64,000 bases of DNA from Zongyangia gallinarum (GCA_904419315.1 CAJFQY010000011.1:34906-98905); one strand, 5' to 3'. Positions 34,526-43,793 are shown, counted from the stretch's first letter. The notes: generated from the letters alone by a model not told the origin. Made by a program: numbers and translations.

Positions 34526-35337
34526 AACTGAAATCTGCTTCTCTGCCTTATGCAGTGTGGTCTTTTATCTTTGTCGTAGTGCCGCTGGGAATGGTGGCTT
34601 ATTTTGCGTTTATCGATCAGAATGGACATTTTACATTAGAAAATGTATCCAGTGTTGGGCAGTACACGCCGGTTCTGGCTCGTTCCATCTGGCTTGCTGC
34701 CATTGCCACCATCGTCTGTTTGATCATTGCCTATCCTCTGTCCTATCTTCTTTCTCGGATGCATGCAGGAAGGCAGAAGGTATTCCTGATGCTGGTGATG
34801 CTCCCCATGTGGATGAATTTTCTGCTGCGCACCTATGCATGGATGACCTTATTAGAGAGAAATGGCCTCATCAATCGCTTTTTTGCCCTGTTTGGTTTAG
34901 GACCCTTTGAGATGATTAATACCCAGGGAGCGGTGGTTCTGGGGATGGTATATAATTACCTGCCCTTTATGATCCTGCCCCTTTATACCATCATGGTCAA
35001 AATAGATGACCGGATCATTGAGGCGGCACAGGATCTTGGCGCCAATTCCTTTCATGTCTTTTCCAAGGTGGTTCTTCCGCTGAGCGTTCCTGGTATTACC
35101 ACCGGAATTACTATGGTATTTGTTCCGGCAGTGAGCACCTTTATCATTTCTCGGATGCTGGGCGGCGGCGGTAATCTGCTCATCGGAGATCTGATTGATT
35201 TACAATTTCTTGGCAATGCATATAATCCTAATTTGGGTGCAGCCATTTCCCTGGTCCTTATGGTGCTCATTCTTCTATGTATGAGTATAATGAACCAGTT
35301 TGACAACGATGAGGGAATGGAGGGAGCATTGCTGTGA
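34522..35337 (+). CDS. potB: Polyamine ABC transporter permease
   Basis: 271 residues with about six hydrophobic helices. The permease EAA loop is visible as EAAQDLGANSFHVFSKVVLP. With PotC it forms the membrane channel that PotA drives. Coupled by 4-bp overlaps to both neighbours. Confidence 0.94.
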   Translation: MKLKSASLPYAVWSFIFVVVPLGMVAYFAFIDQNGHFTLENVSSVGQYTPVLARSIWLAAIATIVCLIIAYPLSYLLSRMHAGRQKVFLMLVMLPMWMNFLLRTYAWMTLLERNGLINRFFALFGLGPFEMINTQGAVVLGMVYNYLPFMILPLYTIMVKIDDRIIEAAQDLGANSFHVFSKVVLPLSVPGITTGITMVFVPAVSTFIISRMLGGGGNLLIGDLIDLQFLGNAYNPNLGAAISLVLMVLILLCMSIMNQFDNDEGMEGALL

Positions 35338-36134
35338 AAAAGAGAAGATGGCTATCCAACACCTATATTGGATTGGTCTTTGCATTTTTATACCTTCCCA
35401 TTGGTGTGTTGATTGCCTACTCCTTCAATGAATCGAAGAGCAGGGCGGTCTTCACAGGCTTTACCTTTGATTGGTATGAGCGACTGTTTCACAATGAAGT
35501 CATCATTCAATCTCTAATCAACACCCTTATCATTGCCATTGTATCCTCCCTGATTGCCACAATCATTGGCACCGCGGCAGCAGTAGGGATCAATTCCATG
35601 AACAAGTGGATGAAATCGGCTATGATGAATTTGACATATCTTCCCATAATTAACCCGGAAATTGTCACAGGCGTATCCATGATGCTGCTGTTTGTCTTTC
35701 TGAAACTGGAATTTGGATTTACCACCTTGATTATTGCACATATTACTTTTGGACTACCATACGTCATCCTCAATGTGCTTCCAAAGCTAAGGCAGATGGA
35801 TAATTTTGTCTATGAGGCAGCTTTAGACTTAGGATGCACACCCTTCCTGGCTTTTCGTAAGGTGATTTTTCCAGAAATCCTGCCAGGCATTATTTCAGGA
35901 ATGCTGATGGCCTTCACCTTTTCTTTGGATGACTTTGTTATTAGCTATTTTACCACCGGACCCACATCACAGACACTTCCGGTCACCATCTTTTCCATGA
36001 CCCGGAGAAAGGTAAGCCCAGAAATTAACGCGCTATCTACAATAATCTTTATTGTAGTTTTGGCCACACTTCTTATTGTCAATTTCAAAGATTTGAAAAA
36101 AGAGAAAAAGGTTCGCCGGGAGGTGAGCCTGTGA
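35334..36134 (+). CDS. potC: Polyamine ABC transporter permease
   Basis: 266 residues from GTG 35334, about six membrane helices. The EAA loop reads EAALDLGCTPFLAFRKVIFP. It is the second permease of the PotBC channel. Start and stop overlap the neighbours by 4 bp each, giving one coupled transcript. Confidence 0.94.
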   Translation: MKKRRWLSNTYIGLVFAFLYLPIGVLIAYSFNESKSRAVFTGFTFDWYERLFHNEVIIQSLINTLIIAIVSSLIATIIGTAAAVGINSMNKWMKSAMMNLTYLPIINPEIVTGVSMMLLFVFLKLEFGFTTLIIAHITFGLPYVILNVLPKLRQMDNFVYEAALDLGCTPFLAFRKVIFPEILPGIISGMLMAFTFSLDDFVISYFTTGPTSQTLPVTIFSMTRRKVSPEINALSTIIFIVVLATLLIVNFKDLKKEKKVRREVSL

Positions 36135-37345
36135 AAAGAGTTCTCTCGCTATGTTCTATAATTTTACTGCTTATCACCTTTACGCTCCCCGCTTTCGCGC
36201 AAATTGAGGTGGAGGACGAGGGCTACTATCAGAAATTCCAGGGCCAGAACATTTCGATCAACGTTTACAACTGGGGTGAATATATTTCTGATGGTGCTGA
36301 AGAAGGGACAATCAATGTCAACAAGGAGTTCGAGGAACTAACCGGGATCAAAGTAAACTACTCAACCTATGCTTCTAATGAGGAACTCTACGCCAAGTTA
36401 AAAAGCGGCGGTGCTAGTTATGATATTATTATCCCCTCTGATTATATGATCGGCCGGATGGTCAAGGAATATATGCTGGAACCGCTTAATTTTGAGAATA
36501 TCCCCAACTTTCAGCATATTAATGAACAATTTGTCAATCCGGCTTATGACCCAGACAATGCATATTCTGTACCATATACCTGGGGAACTGTAGGGATCAT
36601 CTACAATACTACCATGGTGGATGGCGATGTGGATAGCTGGGATATTCTTTGGGATGCTCGGTATATGGGGGACATTTTGATGTTTGCCAATTCCAGAGAC
36701 GCTTTTGCTATTGCACAGAAACGTCTGGGCTATTCCTTTAACTCCGGCAATGCAGACGAGTTGGAAAAGGCTGCTGAAAGTCTCAAAGAGCAAAAGCCTC
36801 TAGTACAGGCCTATGTTATGGATGAGATCTTTGACAAGATGCAGGCAGGGGAGGCGGCGTTGGCTCCGTATTATGCTGGGGATGCTATTACCATGATTGC
36901 CGATAATCCAGATTTAGCTTTTGCCTTCCCGAAGGAAGGAACCAATCGCTTTGTAGATGCCATTTGTATTCCAAAAGGCAGCCAACAGAAGGAAGCGGCG
37001 GAGATGTACATTAATTTTCTCTGCGAACCGGAAGTAGGATTGGCTAACTGTGAATACATCGGCTACTCCACACCTAATGACGGTGCCATGGAACTGTTAG
37101 ATGATGAAGTAAAAAATAATCCTATCGCTTATCCGTCTGATGAGATACTGGAAAATACCGAGACCTTTTTAAGTCTGCCGGATGACGCAAACCGTCTGAT
37201 GGACAAGCTTTGGACCGATATCATGAGCACCAATGAGGGAGCAAATCAGTGGATTATCCCTGTGTTTTTAGTTCTTTGTATTGTGGCTTCAATTGTCATT
37301 AATGTAGTGCGTCGTATTCGGAAAAAAAGAGAAGAAATGTACTAA
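36131..37345 (+). CDS. potD: Polyamine-binding protein with C-terminal membrane anchor
   Basis: 404 residues from GTG 36131. An N-terminal signal peptide ends near AFA-Q (no lipobox cysteine), followed by the PotD/PotF solute-binding domain (NISINVYNWGEYIS; YDIIIPSDYMIGRM; VPYTWGTVGIIYNT). The last 32 residues hold a hydrophobic helix (WIIPVFLVLCIVASIVINVV) and a basic tail. So the receptor seems tethered by a transmembrane helix rather than by a lipid, the usual form in Gram-positives. It delivers spermidine/putrescine to PotBC. Confidence 0.94.
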   Translation: MKRVLSLCSIILLLITFTLPAFAQIEVEDEGYYQKFQGQNISINVYNWGEYISDGAEEGTINVNKEFEELTGIKVNYSTYASNEELYAKLKSGGASYDIIIPSDYMIGRMVKEYMLEPLNFENIPNFQHINEQFVNPAYDPDNAYSVPYTWGTVGIIYNTTMVDGDVDSWDILWDARYMGDILMFANSRDAFAIAQKRLGYSFNSGNADELEKAAESLKEQKPLVQAYVMDEIFDKMQAGEAALAPYYAGDAITMIADNPDLAFAFPKEGTNRFVDAICIPKGSQQKEAAEMYINFLCEPEVGLANCEYIGYSTPNDGAMELLDDEVKNNPIAYPSDEILENTETFLSLPDDANRLMDKLWTDIMSTNEGANQWIIPVFLVLCIVASIVINVVRRIRKKREEMY

Positions 37346-37348
37346 TAC

Positions 37349-37390
37349 AATAAGAAGCAGCTACCTTTTGGGGGCAGCTGCTTCTTATTT
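37349..37390 (+). terminator. Terminator of the pot operon
   Basis: Perfect 14-bp stem AATAAGAAGCAGCT / AGCTGCTTCTTATT just after the potD stop. Confidence 0.92.
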
Positions 37391-37462
37391 CCTCTTGTAT
37401 GAAAGCGGTGAAAAATGGAAAACTATTTCATGAATCTCTTTCGGTGAAAGGATGATCATGAA

Positions 37463-37744
37463 ATGAACAGTAATTACTTTCTAGGTGGCGTTCCGTATTC
37501 AGATAGCGCTATGAGATTTGCCCAGGCGCACTTCCGAAAATATCGCTTGGCCCTACTATCCAATTTGGATTCCTGGGTAACGATCAGACCACCAAAGAAG
37601 CTTCCTCCCCGACGTCCTGTGGGTATCCGATTGATTCTCTCCTCGGACGAACAGCCTGCAAGCGGTAGAGGAGCATTGTTTCCGGTGTTATATCCAACTA
37701 TCGCACCTCGTAAACAAAAAATGAACGAGGGCAAAAGCAATTGA
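37463..37744. other. Unassigned 280-bp segment open on both strands
   Basis: A 93-residue frame on the plus strand (ATG 37463, weak SD GAAAGGATG) and an 88-residue frame on the minus strand (37740-37474, TTG start) cover the same DNA. Both are rich in Arg/Pro/Ser and neither matches a family I know. It is more GC-rich than the flanks. It could be a small gene, a remnant of a mobile element or a dispersed repeat. No other gene is seen in 37346-37821. Confidence 0.3.
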
Positions 37745-37821
37745 TAATCTTTGGGAAAAATAGTATGATAGAAAAGAAATGCGAGCTTTGCCCGTAAATC
37801 CAGTTGGAGGAGATAGAAAAG

Positions 37822-39111
37822 ATGGAGCAGACCTTGAAAAGGACGAAACTCCTAGACCGAGTGTTTTTTAACGCTGTACGCGATGAAAAGTTTAAATCAA
37901 ACCGTATTTCTGTCAATCTAATCACCACCCTTCATCATGAAACCGCGGCCCAGAACGCTATCGTACCGTTTATTCTGCGCAAAGGTTATGCAGGCTGTCC
38001 TGATTTTACCGAACTAAATCGACGGTTGGCCTCTCTCTATGGAGCGGCGTTGGATGCTGATGTGCGAAAAGTCGGCGACGATCAAATCATTAACCTGTCC
38101 GTCCAGAGCTTGGACGATCGCTTTACTATGGAGAATGAGCAGATTATCAAAGCGTGTTGTGAACTGCTTTGTGGTCTCTTGCTGGAGCCTAAATTGGTGG
38201 ATGGCCATTTCGATCCTACAGATGTCGAGCTGGAAAAGAAATATTTGATTGCATCTATCCAGGCGGAAATTAACGAAAAACGAAGCTATGCCATTAACCG
38301 TTGTACCCAGATTATGTTTGCTGGAGAACCGGCTGGTGTGGGACGTTATGGCAGTGAGGAAATGGCTGAAAAAATAACGCCAGAAACCGCATATGCAGCC
38401 TATCAGCGCTTGATCGAAACAGCACAGGTAGAGATACTTTTCTGTGGCGCAGGAGACCCTGTTGTAGCGGAAAGCATCTTTTCTCATGCTTTTTCAAAGA
38501 TCCAGCGTGGAGGAACTGCCCTGCCAGAGATGCGGGTAAAAGCAAGCGGGGGAGAGGTCAAACAAGTTACAGATCAATTGGATGTAACCCAAGCGAAGAT
38601 GGTGTTAGGCTTTACTACCGGTATCAGTGGCGACCAGAAAAAAATTGCTGCCGCAAGGCTGATGGTGGCAATTTACGGAGGGACTCCGTTTTCACGTTTG
38701 TTTCTCAACGTCAGGGAAAAGCTAAGCCTTTGTTATTACTGCGCTGCCCGGTTTGATAGAGCCAAGGGTACTGTGATGGTTGATTGCGGAATTGAAGACC
38801 AGAATAGGCAAAAAGCATATGACGAGATCTTAAAGCAGCTAGACATTATGAAGAAAAACGAATACACCCAAGAAGAATTTAACGCTGCGAAATTAAGTCT
38901 GCGCAATTCCTTTGACCATATTGGGGATTCCTTGGCAGGAATTGAAGGATGGTATCTGGGCCAAATTATCACAGGAGAATACCGATCTCCCCAAGAGGAA
39001 GCCGATATGATTGACAAGGTAACCCGGGAGGAAGTAGTTGAAGCGGCAAGCCAGGTGCAGCTTGATACTGTTTATTACCTTACTGGAAGGGGAGCGGAAG
39101 ACCATGAATAG
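37822..39111 (+). CDS. M16 (insulinase) peptidase family subunit, YmfF-like, no zinc motif
   Basis: About 429 residues from ATG 37822 with SD GGAGGAGA. M16 peptidase fold (FTELNRRLASLYGAAL; YLGQIITGEYRSP), but the zinc-binding HxxEH is absent from the expected N-terminal position. Such proteins pair with an active M16 partner, here the next gene, which overlaps by 8 bp. In Bacillus the pair is called YmfF/YmfH. Role in the cell is not well established. Confidence 0.88.
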   Translation: MEQTLKRTKLLDRVFFNAVRDEKFKSNRISVNLITTLHHETAAQNAIVPFILRKGYAGCPDFTELNRRLASLYGAALDADVRKVGDDQIINLSVQSLDDRFTMENEQIIKACCELLCGLLLEPKLVDGHFDPTDVELEKKYLIASIQAEINEKRSYAINRCTQIMFAGEPAGVGRYGSEEMAEKITPETAYAAYQRLIETAQVEILFCGAGDPVVAESIFSHAFSKIQRGGTALPEMRVKASGGEVKQVTDQLDVTQAKMVLGFTTGISGDQKKIAAARLMVAIYGGTPFSRLFLNVREKLSLCYYCAARFDRAKGTVMVDCGIEDQNRQKAYDEILKQLDIMKKNEYTQEEFNAAKLSLRNSFDHIGDSLAGIEGWYLGQIITGEYRSPQEEADMIDKVTREEVVEAASQVQLDTVYYLTGRGAEDHE

Positions 39112-40384
39112 GGAGATTATCAAAAACGAACGTCTGGGTGAGTCCTATACAAAAATTCAGCATAAAAGTGGTTTGACCCTGCTTTTGTATCCGTTGCAAG
39201 GTTATTCCAGCGCCTATGCCTTGTTTGGAACCAATTTTGGCTCCATCAATAACACCTTTAAAACTGCGCCGGATGCTCCTTTTACTACTGTACCGGCAGG
39301 TGTTGCCCACTTTTTGGAGCATAAAATGTTTGAGAAAGAGGACGGGGATGCCTTTGCAAAATATGCGAAGACGGGTGCATCCGCCAATGCATTTACCTCT
39401 TTTGATAAAACTTGCTATCTTTTCTCCTGCACTCAGAATTTTAAACCTTCTCTGGAAATCCTTTTGGATCTGGTAACTCGTCCCTATTTCACCAAGGAAT
39501 CGGTAGAGAAAGAGCAGGGTATTATTGGTCAGGAGATCAAAATGTACGATGATAGCCCCGATTGGCGGGTGCTATTTAATATGCTGGAAAGCTTGTATCA
39601 AAATCATCCAGTCAAGATTGACATTGCGGGAACGGTGGAATCTATTGCTGAAATTACAGCAGATACCCTTTATAGCTGTTACAATACCTTCTATAACCTG
39701 CGCAACATGGTGCTTGCTATTGCAGGTAACTTTGATATTGATACAGTACTAGAATGCTGCGATAGAATGCTTCCGACAGCTCCAGAAATTCAGATTGAAA
39801 ATGCACCGGTGATAGAACCGAAGGAGATCCTGTCCAAGCGGCATGTACAAAAATTGGACGTAGCAACGCCTTTGTTTAGTATCGGATTCAAGGAAATTCC
39901 AGATGACAAAGCGGGCTTTATGAAAGGCGATCTACTCAACGAAGTGATCTTGGATGTGGTTGCGGGAGAAAGCTCACAAACATACAGAGAGCTTTATGAT
40001 GCGGGTCTGATTAACCAGACATTTGGAACAGAAGTTTTTTCTGGAGAAGGGTATCTCTGCTCCATCTTTTCTGGCGAATCGGAAAATCCCGATGAAGTAT
40101 ATAGAAGACTTTGCGAAAGTATTGCGGAGATGAAGAAAACAGGACTCCCCAAGGAGGAGTTTGAGCGCAGTAAGCGCTGTGTTTATGGCCGCTATGTCCG
40201 GGCTTTTGAAAGTGTAGAAATCCTCAGTTCTGCAATGGTTACGGCCCATTTTGGTGGTTGTGGCATCTATGATATTGTAGAAATGGTTGCCAATATGACT
40301 TATGAAGAAGCAAATGAGCGCTTTATGAACATGCTGTGTGAATCATATGGCACAGTTTCTATTGTGAATACGACTGGAAATTAG
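39104..40384 (+). CDS. M16 (insulinase) zinc peptidase, YmfH-like
   Basis: About 426 residues from ATG 39104, where SD AAGGGGAG precedes; a longer frame from 39038 lies inside the previous gene. The zinc motif HFLEH (H69, E72, H73) is intact, so it is the catalytic half of the heterodimer with the upstream subunit. Family members degrade or process small peptides. Overlap of the two genes supports one complex. Confidence 0.92.
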   Translation: MNREIIKNERLGESYTKIQHKSGLTLLLYPLQGYSSAYALFGTNFGSINNTFKTAPDAPFTTVPAGVAHFLEHKMFEKEDGDAFAKYAKTGASANAFTSFDKTCYLFSCTQNFKPSLEILLDLVTRPYFTKESVEKEQGIIGQEIKMYDDSPDWRVLFNMLESLYQNHPVKIDIAGTVESIAEITADTLYSCYNTFYNLRNMVLAIAGNFDIDTVLECCDRMLPTAPEIQIENAPVIEPKEILSKRHVQKLDVATPLFSIGFKEIPDDKAGFMKGDLLNEVILDVVAGESSQTYRELYDAGLINQTFGTEVFSGEGYLCSIFSGESENPDEVYRRLCESIAEMKKTGLPKEEFERSKRCVYGRYVRAFESVEILSSAMVTAHFGGCGIYDIVEMVANMTYEEANERFMNMLCESYGTVSIVNTTGN

Positions 40385-40468
40385 CGTATTGATCGTGAAA
40401 GAGGATTCATTTTCAGTTTTATAAGAGACGCGCGGGAAGATTCCCGCGCAGGGAAAGGAGCTGTACAT

Positions 40469-41566
40469 ATGCAGCAGATCGTGGATTTTCCAGGGCTTGG
40501 ACTGCATTTTTCTTTTAATAACGTAGCTTTTCAGATCGGGAATTTTTCTATTTACTGGTACGGTATCATTATTGCCGCCGGATTTTTATCGGCTGTTTTA
40601 TACGCTTCCTATCGATGCAAAAAGTTTGGCCTGGATTTGGACAGGCTTATTGACGTTGTTATTATCGGCCTCATTGGTGGCGTAATATGCGCAAGACTTT
40701 ATTACGTCGTATTTTCCTGGGATATTTATAAAGATGACCTACTTAGCATTTTTAAGACTTGGGAAGGCGGTATGGGTATCTATGGTGGACTTATTGGTGC
40801 AGTGATTTTCGGCGCTATCGCCTGCAAAATACGCGGAGTAAAGCTGCTGCCTACTCTTGACCTGGTGTCTCTCGGATTTCTCATCGGCCAGGGCATTGGA
40901 CGTTGGGGTAACTTTGTCAATGTTGAGGCTTTTGGCTGCAATACCACCTTACCCTGGGGAATGACCAGCCCTACCATAGAAAACTACCTGACACAACATT
41001 TGGACCAATTGACCGCACAAGGGATGCAGATCGATCCTACCGGCATGGTTCATCCCTGCTTTTTATACGAATCCCTTTGGTGTATTTTAGGTTTTGTTTT
41101 GCTCCATTTTTATGTCAAGCATCGCCGGTTTGATGGAGAAATATTCCTGTTCTACAGTATGTGGTATGGAGCAGGACGCTTTGTCATCGAGGGACTGCGG
41201 ACAGATAGTCTGATGTTAGGGCGCATTCGTATTTCCCAGCTGTTAGCCGCGCTTTTTGTATTGGCTGCGCTGGCTATATGGATTTATACTCGCTATCGTC
41301 TGAGAAAGTCTGGGATCGATAGCCAAGAGACGCTTTATGTCAATACTTCAGAGTCTCAATATATTTTGGCTCATGGCTATAAAGCATATAAAAAACTGGT
41401 GAAGAAGGCAGGTACTAACGACGCATCAATTGGCATCATCCTATCAGAAGAAAATAGCGCCTCTAAAGATGATAGCCAAGAGGTCGAAGCGGATAAATCC
41501 GAAGAAATAGTAGAAGAAGAGAAAGAACAAGACAAACATGAGGAGGAAGAAACTGATGGCGAATAG
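40469..41566 (+). CDS. lgt: Prolipoprotein diacylglyceryl transferase, acidic tail
   Basis: 365 residues. Membrane enzyme that moves diacylglyceryl to the lipobox cysteine, the step before LspA. The Lgt signature GRWGNFVNVEAFG and YGAGRFVIEGLRTDSL are clear. After the last helix (about 285) there is an unusual hydrophilic tail of about 80 residues, very rich in Glu/Lys/Asp, which is absent from typical Lgt of about 280. The gene end overlaps folD by 11 bp. Confidence 0.96.
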   Translation: MQQIVDFPGLGLHFSFNNVAFQIGNFSIYWYGIIIAAGFLSAVLYASYRCKKFGLDLDRLIDVVIIGLIGGVICARLYYVVFSWDIYKDDLLSIFKTWEGGMGIYGGLIGAVIFGAIACKIRGVKLLPTLDLVSLGFLIGQGIGRWGNFVNVEAFGCNTTLPWGMTSPTIENYLTQHLDQLTAQGMQIDPTGMVHPCFLYESLWCILGFVLLHFYVKHRRFDGEIFLFYSMWYGAGRFVIEGLRTDSLMLGRIRISQLLAALFVLAALAIWIYTRYRLRKSGIDSQETLYVNTSESQYILAHGYKAYKKLVKKAGTNDASIGIILSEENSASKDDSQEVEADKSEEIVEEEKEQDKHEEEETDGE

Positions 41567-42422
41567 TGCTGTAATTATTGATGGGAAGGCGGTCTCTCAG
41601 CAGACTCGGGAGAAGATTGCAGTCGAGACAAAAGAACTGAAAGAAAAGACAGGGATTACCCCAGGATTGGCGGTAGTGATTGTAGGAGATGATCCTGCTT
41701 CCAGAGTTTATGTCAACAATAAAAAGAAAGCATGCGCGGAGGTAGGTTTCTATTCGGAAGAACACGCGCTTCCCGCTGAAACTACCCAAGAGGAACTGGT
41801 AAAGCTTGTGAAAGAACTCAACAGCCGCGAGGAGATTGATGGGATTCTGGTCCAGCTACCTTTGCCAAAGCACATCGATGAAAAGGCGGTCATTGAAGCT
41901 ATTTCTCCTAAAAAGGATGTGGATGCTTTCCATGAACAGAATGTGGGAAAAATTATGATCGGCAACTACAGCTTTTTGCCATGCACTCCTGCCGGAATTG
42001 TAGAGCTGATCGATTCCATCGGTGTGGATGTGACAGGAAAGGAATGTGTGGTCATTGGACGTTCCAACATTGTTGGAAAGCCAATGGCAATGCTGATGCT
42101 TCATAAGAATGCTACCGTCACCATCTGCCATTCCCGGACGAAGAACCTGCCTGAGGTCTGCCGCAGGGCGGATATTTTGATTGCAGCAGTCGGAATCGCC
42201 AAATTTGTCAAGGCAGATATGGTAAAGCCTGGAGCTATTGTCATTGATGTGGGCATGGATCGAGATGAGAACGGGAAACTTTGTGGTGATGTGGATTTTG
42301 AAAATGTAAAGGAAGTCGCTGGATATTTAACTCCTGTTCCGGGGGGCGTAGGACCGATGACCATCTCTATGCTGATGAAAAATACGCTGACGGCGGCAAA
42401 AGAACGTGCTGCACGCAAATAA
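41556..42422 (+). CDS. folD: Methylenetetrahydrofolate dehydrogenase/cyclohydrolase
   Basis: About 288 residues from ATG 41556 (SD AGGAGGAAG). Bifunctional enzyme that interconverts methylene-, methenyl- and formyl-THF. Motifs include VYVNNKKKACAEVG (catalytic Lys), QLPLPKHID, GRSNIVGKP and TPVPGGVGPMTI. The start lies inside the end of lgt, an unusual pairing that implies translational coupling. Confidence 0.96.
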   Translation: MANSAVIIDGKAVSQQTREKIAVETKELKEKTGITPGLAVVIVGDDPASRVYVNNKKKACAEVGFYSEEHALPAETTQEELVKLVKELNSREEIDGILVQLPLPKHIDEKAVIEAISPKKDVDAFHEQNVGKIMIGNYSFLPCTPAGIVELIDSIGVDVTGKECVVIGRSNIVGKPMAMLMLHKNATVTICHSRTKNLPEVCRRADILIAAVGIAKFVKADMVKPGAIVIDVGMDRDENGKLCGDVDFENVKEVAGYLTPVPGGVGPMTISMLMKNTLTAAKERAARK

Positions 42423-42528
42423 ATTAGCGGGAAGCGGAGGAGACAAATCTGGTTTCCGGCATCTGCTGGTACGGAAAAAGAAAATCGCTCTGAAGGCTAC
42501 AAAAACGATGGATGAGAATGAAAAATGC

Positions 42529-42557
42529 TTGACTTATTGCCAGGAGTTTGGTATGAT
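42529..42557 (+). promoter_or_regulatory. Promoter of rplU-prp-rpmA
   Basis: TTGACT (42529-42534), 17-bp spacer, TATGAT (42552-42557) and a TG-rich flank; RNA start near 42564. Confidence 0.85.
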
Positions 42558-42563
42558 ATGTAA

Positions 42564-42632
42564 TGCCGCATACTCTGGGCACAAAGTGGGCTTATCCCCG
42601 CCTTAGTAGTAGCGAGACTAAAGAAAGAGGAT
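42564..42632 (+). ncRNA. Ribosomal protein L21 leader
   Basis: The stretch from ATGCCGCATACTC to CCCCGCCTTAG between promoter and rplU resembles the L21 leader of Firmicutes, which lets L21 repress its own operon. The match is from memory of the motif, with the expected position and size. Confidence 0.6.
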
Positions 42633-42638
42633 ACATCT

Positions 42639-42950
42639 ATGTACGCAATTATCGAGACTGGTGGAAAACAGTATCGCGTCAGTGAGGGTGATGTTGTTTT
42701 CATCGAAAAGCTGCAGGCTGACGTCGACGCAGTAGTTGAGTTTGACAAAGTTTGTGCTGTTGGAAAAGACGACGGTATCGTAGTAGGTACCCCCACTGTG
42801 GAAGGTGCAAAAGTAACTGCAAAAGTCCTGAAAAACGGCAAGGGCAAGAAGGTTACAGTACTTACCTATCGTCCTAAAAAGGATTCCAAGCGCAAAATGG
42901 GTCATAGACAGCCCTATACCAAAGTTGAGATTCAGTCTATTAACGCATAA
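42639..42950 (+). CDS. rplU: Ribosomal protein bL21
   Basis: 103 residues, normal size. MYAIIETGGKQYRVSEGD and the end KRKMGHRQPYTKVEI are diagnostic. Large-subunit protein that contacts 23S rRNA. First gene of the conserved rplU-prp-rpmA operon. Confidence 0.98.
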   Translation: MYAIIETGGKQYRVSEGDVVFIEKLQADVDAVVEFDKVCAVGKDDGIVVGTPTVEGAKVTAKVLKNGKGKKVTVLTYRPKKDSKRKMGHRQPYTKVEIQSINA

Positions 42951-42952
42951 GA

Positions 42953-43267
42953 ATGGTAACTGCAAAGTTTACCCAAAAGGATGGAAAACTTGTTGCGTTT
43001 GATGTCTCTGGACATGCTGGCTTTGCCAACGCAGGGGAGGACATTGTTTGCGCTGGGGTTTCCTCCGCTCTACAACTGACGGCTAATGGCATTACGGAAG
43101 TCGTAGGTGCTAAAGCGCAGGTCAAGGTAGAAGAAAATTGGATTTCACTGAAACTCATGGCTCCTGATCAGCGGGCTGAGGATTTTATGAGAGCTTTTTT
43201 GCTCCAACTCAACCTGCTATCGGAAGCATATCCAAACACAATTTCAGTCAATGTTTCGGAGGTGTAA
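42953..43267 (+). CDS. prp: Ribosomal-processing cysteine protease Prp
   Basis: 104 residues. Catalytic His in VSGHAGFANAGEDIVCAGVS and catalytic Cys in the same segment are both present. Prp removes the N-terminal extension of L27 in Firmicutes. Its place between rplU and rpmA is conserved, 2 bp after the rplU stop. Confidence 0.95.
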   Translation: MVTAKFTQKDGKLVAFDVSGHAGFANAGEDIVCAGVSSALQLTANGITEVVGAKAQVKVEENWISLKLMAPDQRAEDFMRAFLLQLNLLSEAYPNTISVNVSEV

Positions 43268-43271
43268 TGCA

Positions 43272-43556
43272 ATGCTGAAGATTAGCCTGCAATTTTTTGC
43301 TCATAAAAAAGGTGTCGGTTCCACAAAGAACGGCCGTGATTCCGAGTCCAAAAGACTGGGTGTAAAACGTGGTGACGGTCAGTTTGTTCTGGCAGGAAAC
43401 ATTTTGGTTCGCCAGAGAGGTACCCATATCCATGCTGGTGAAAACGTTGGCCGCGGCAGTGATGATACACTGTTTGCAACCGTAAGCGGCAAGGTTAAAT
43501 TTGAGCGCCTGGGCCGCGACCGTAAAAAGGTCAGCGTCTATCCCGTAGAGGCATAA
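43272..43556 (+). CDS. rpmA: Ribosomal protein bL27 with Prp-cleaved extension
   Basis: 94 residues from ATG 43272 (SD GGAGGTG); the frame from 43251 overlaps prp. The N-terminus MLKISLQFFAHKKGVGSTKN contains the LQFF cleavage motif recognised by Prp, so the mature protein starts just after FF. bL27 lies near the peptidyl-transferase centre. The prp gene next door completes the pair. Confidence 0.97.
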   Translation: MLKISLQFFAHKKGVGSTKNGRDSESKRLGVKRGDGQFVLAGNILVRQRGTHIHAGENVGRGSDDTLFATVSGKVKFERLGRDRKKVSVYPVEA

Positions 43557-43573
43557 GTTCACAGCAACAGATG

Positions 43574-43607
43574 CAAAAATCCCGGGCTTTTGTCCGGGAT
43601 TTTTTAT
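43574..43607 (+). terminator. Terminator of rplU-prp-rpmA
   Basis: AAATCCCGG / CCGGGATTT stem followed by six T, about 20 bp after the rpmA stop. Confidence 0.92.
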
Positions 43608-43681
43608 TATAGATCAAATAAAAGGAATACGTCTAGAATTGGAAGAAAAGAGAATGAAAGGTTTACTTTTTCATCCTATAC

Positions 43682-43711
43682 TTGTATGTTCACCTGGCTG
43701 GGTGGTACAAT
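43682..43711 (+). promoter_or_regulatory. Probable obgE promoter
   Basis: TTGTAT (43682-43687), 18-bp spacer, TACAAT (43706-43711). The leader after it contains CTTGCT...AGCAAG and CGCGCA...TGCGCG, which could form exclusive hairpins. Confidence 0.6.
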
Positions 43712-43793
43712 AAATCTAGAGCTTCTCTTGCTGTTTTGGCCGCGCACAAAATAGCAAGAACGCCTTTGCGCGGAGAAATGGCAGTGGAGAGCA

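Noticed and set aside
43712..43793. Hairpins in the obgE leader as a possible riboswitch
   Set aside because: Short overlapping repeats only; no conserved motif recognised and the leader is under 90 nt.
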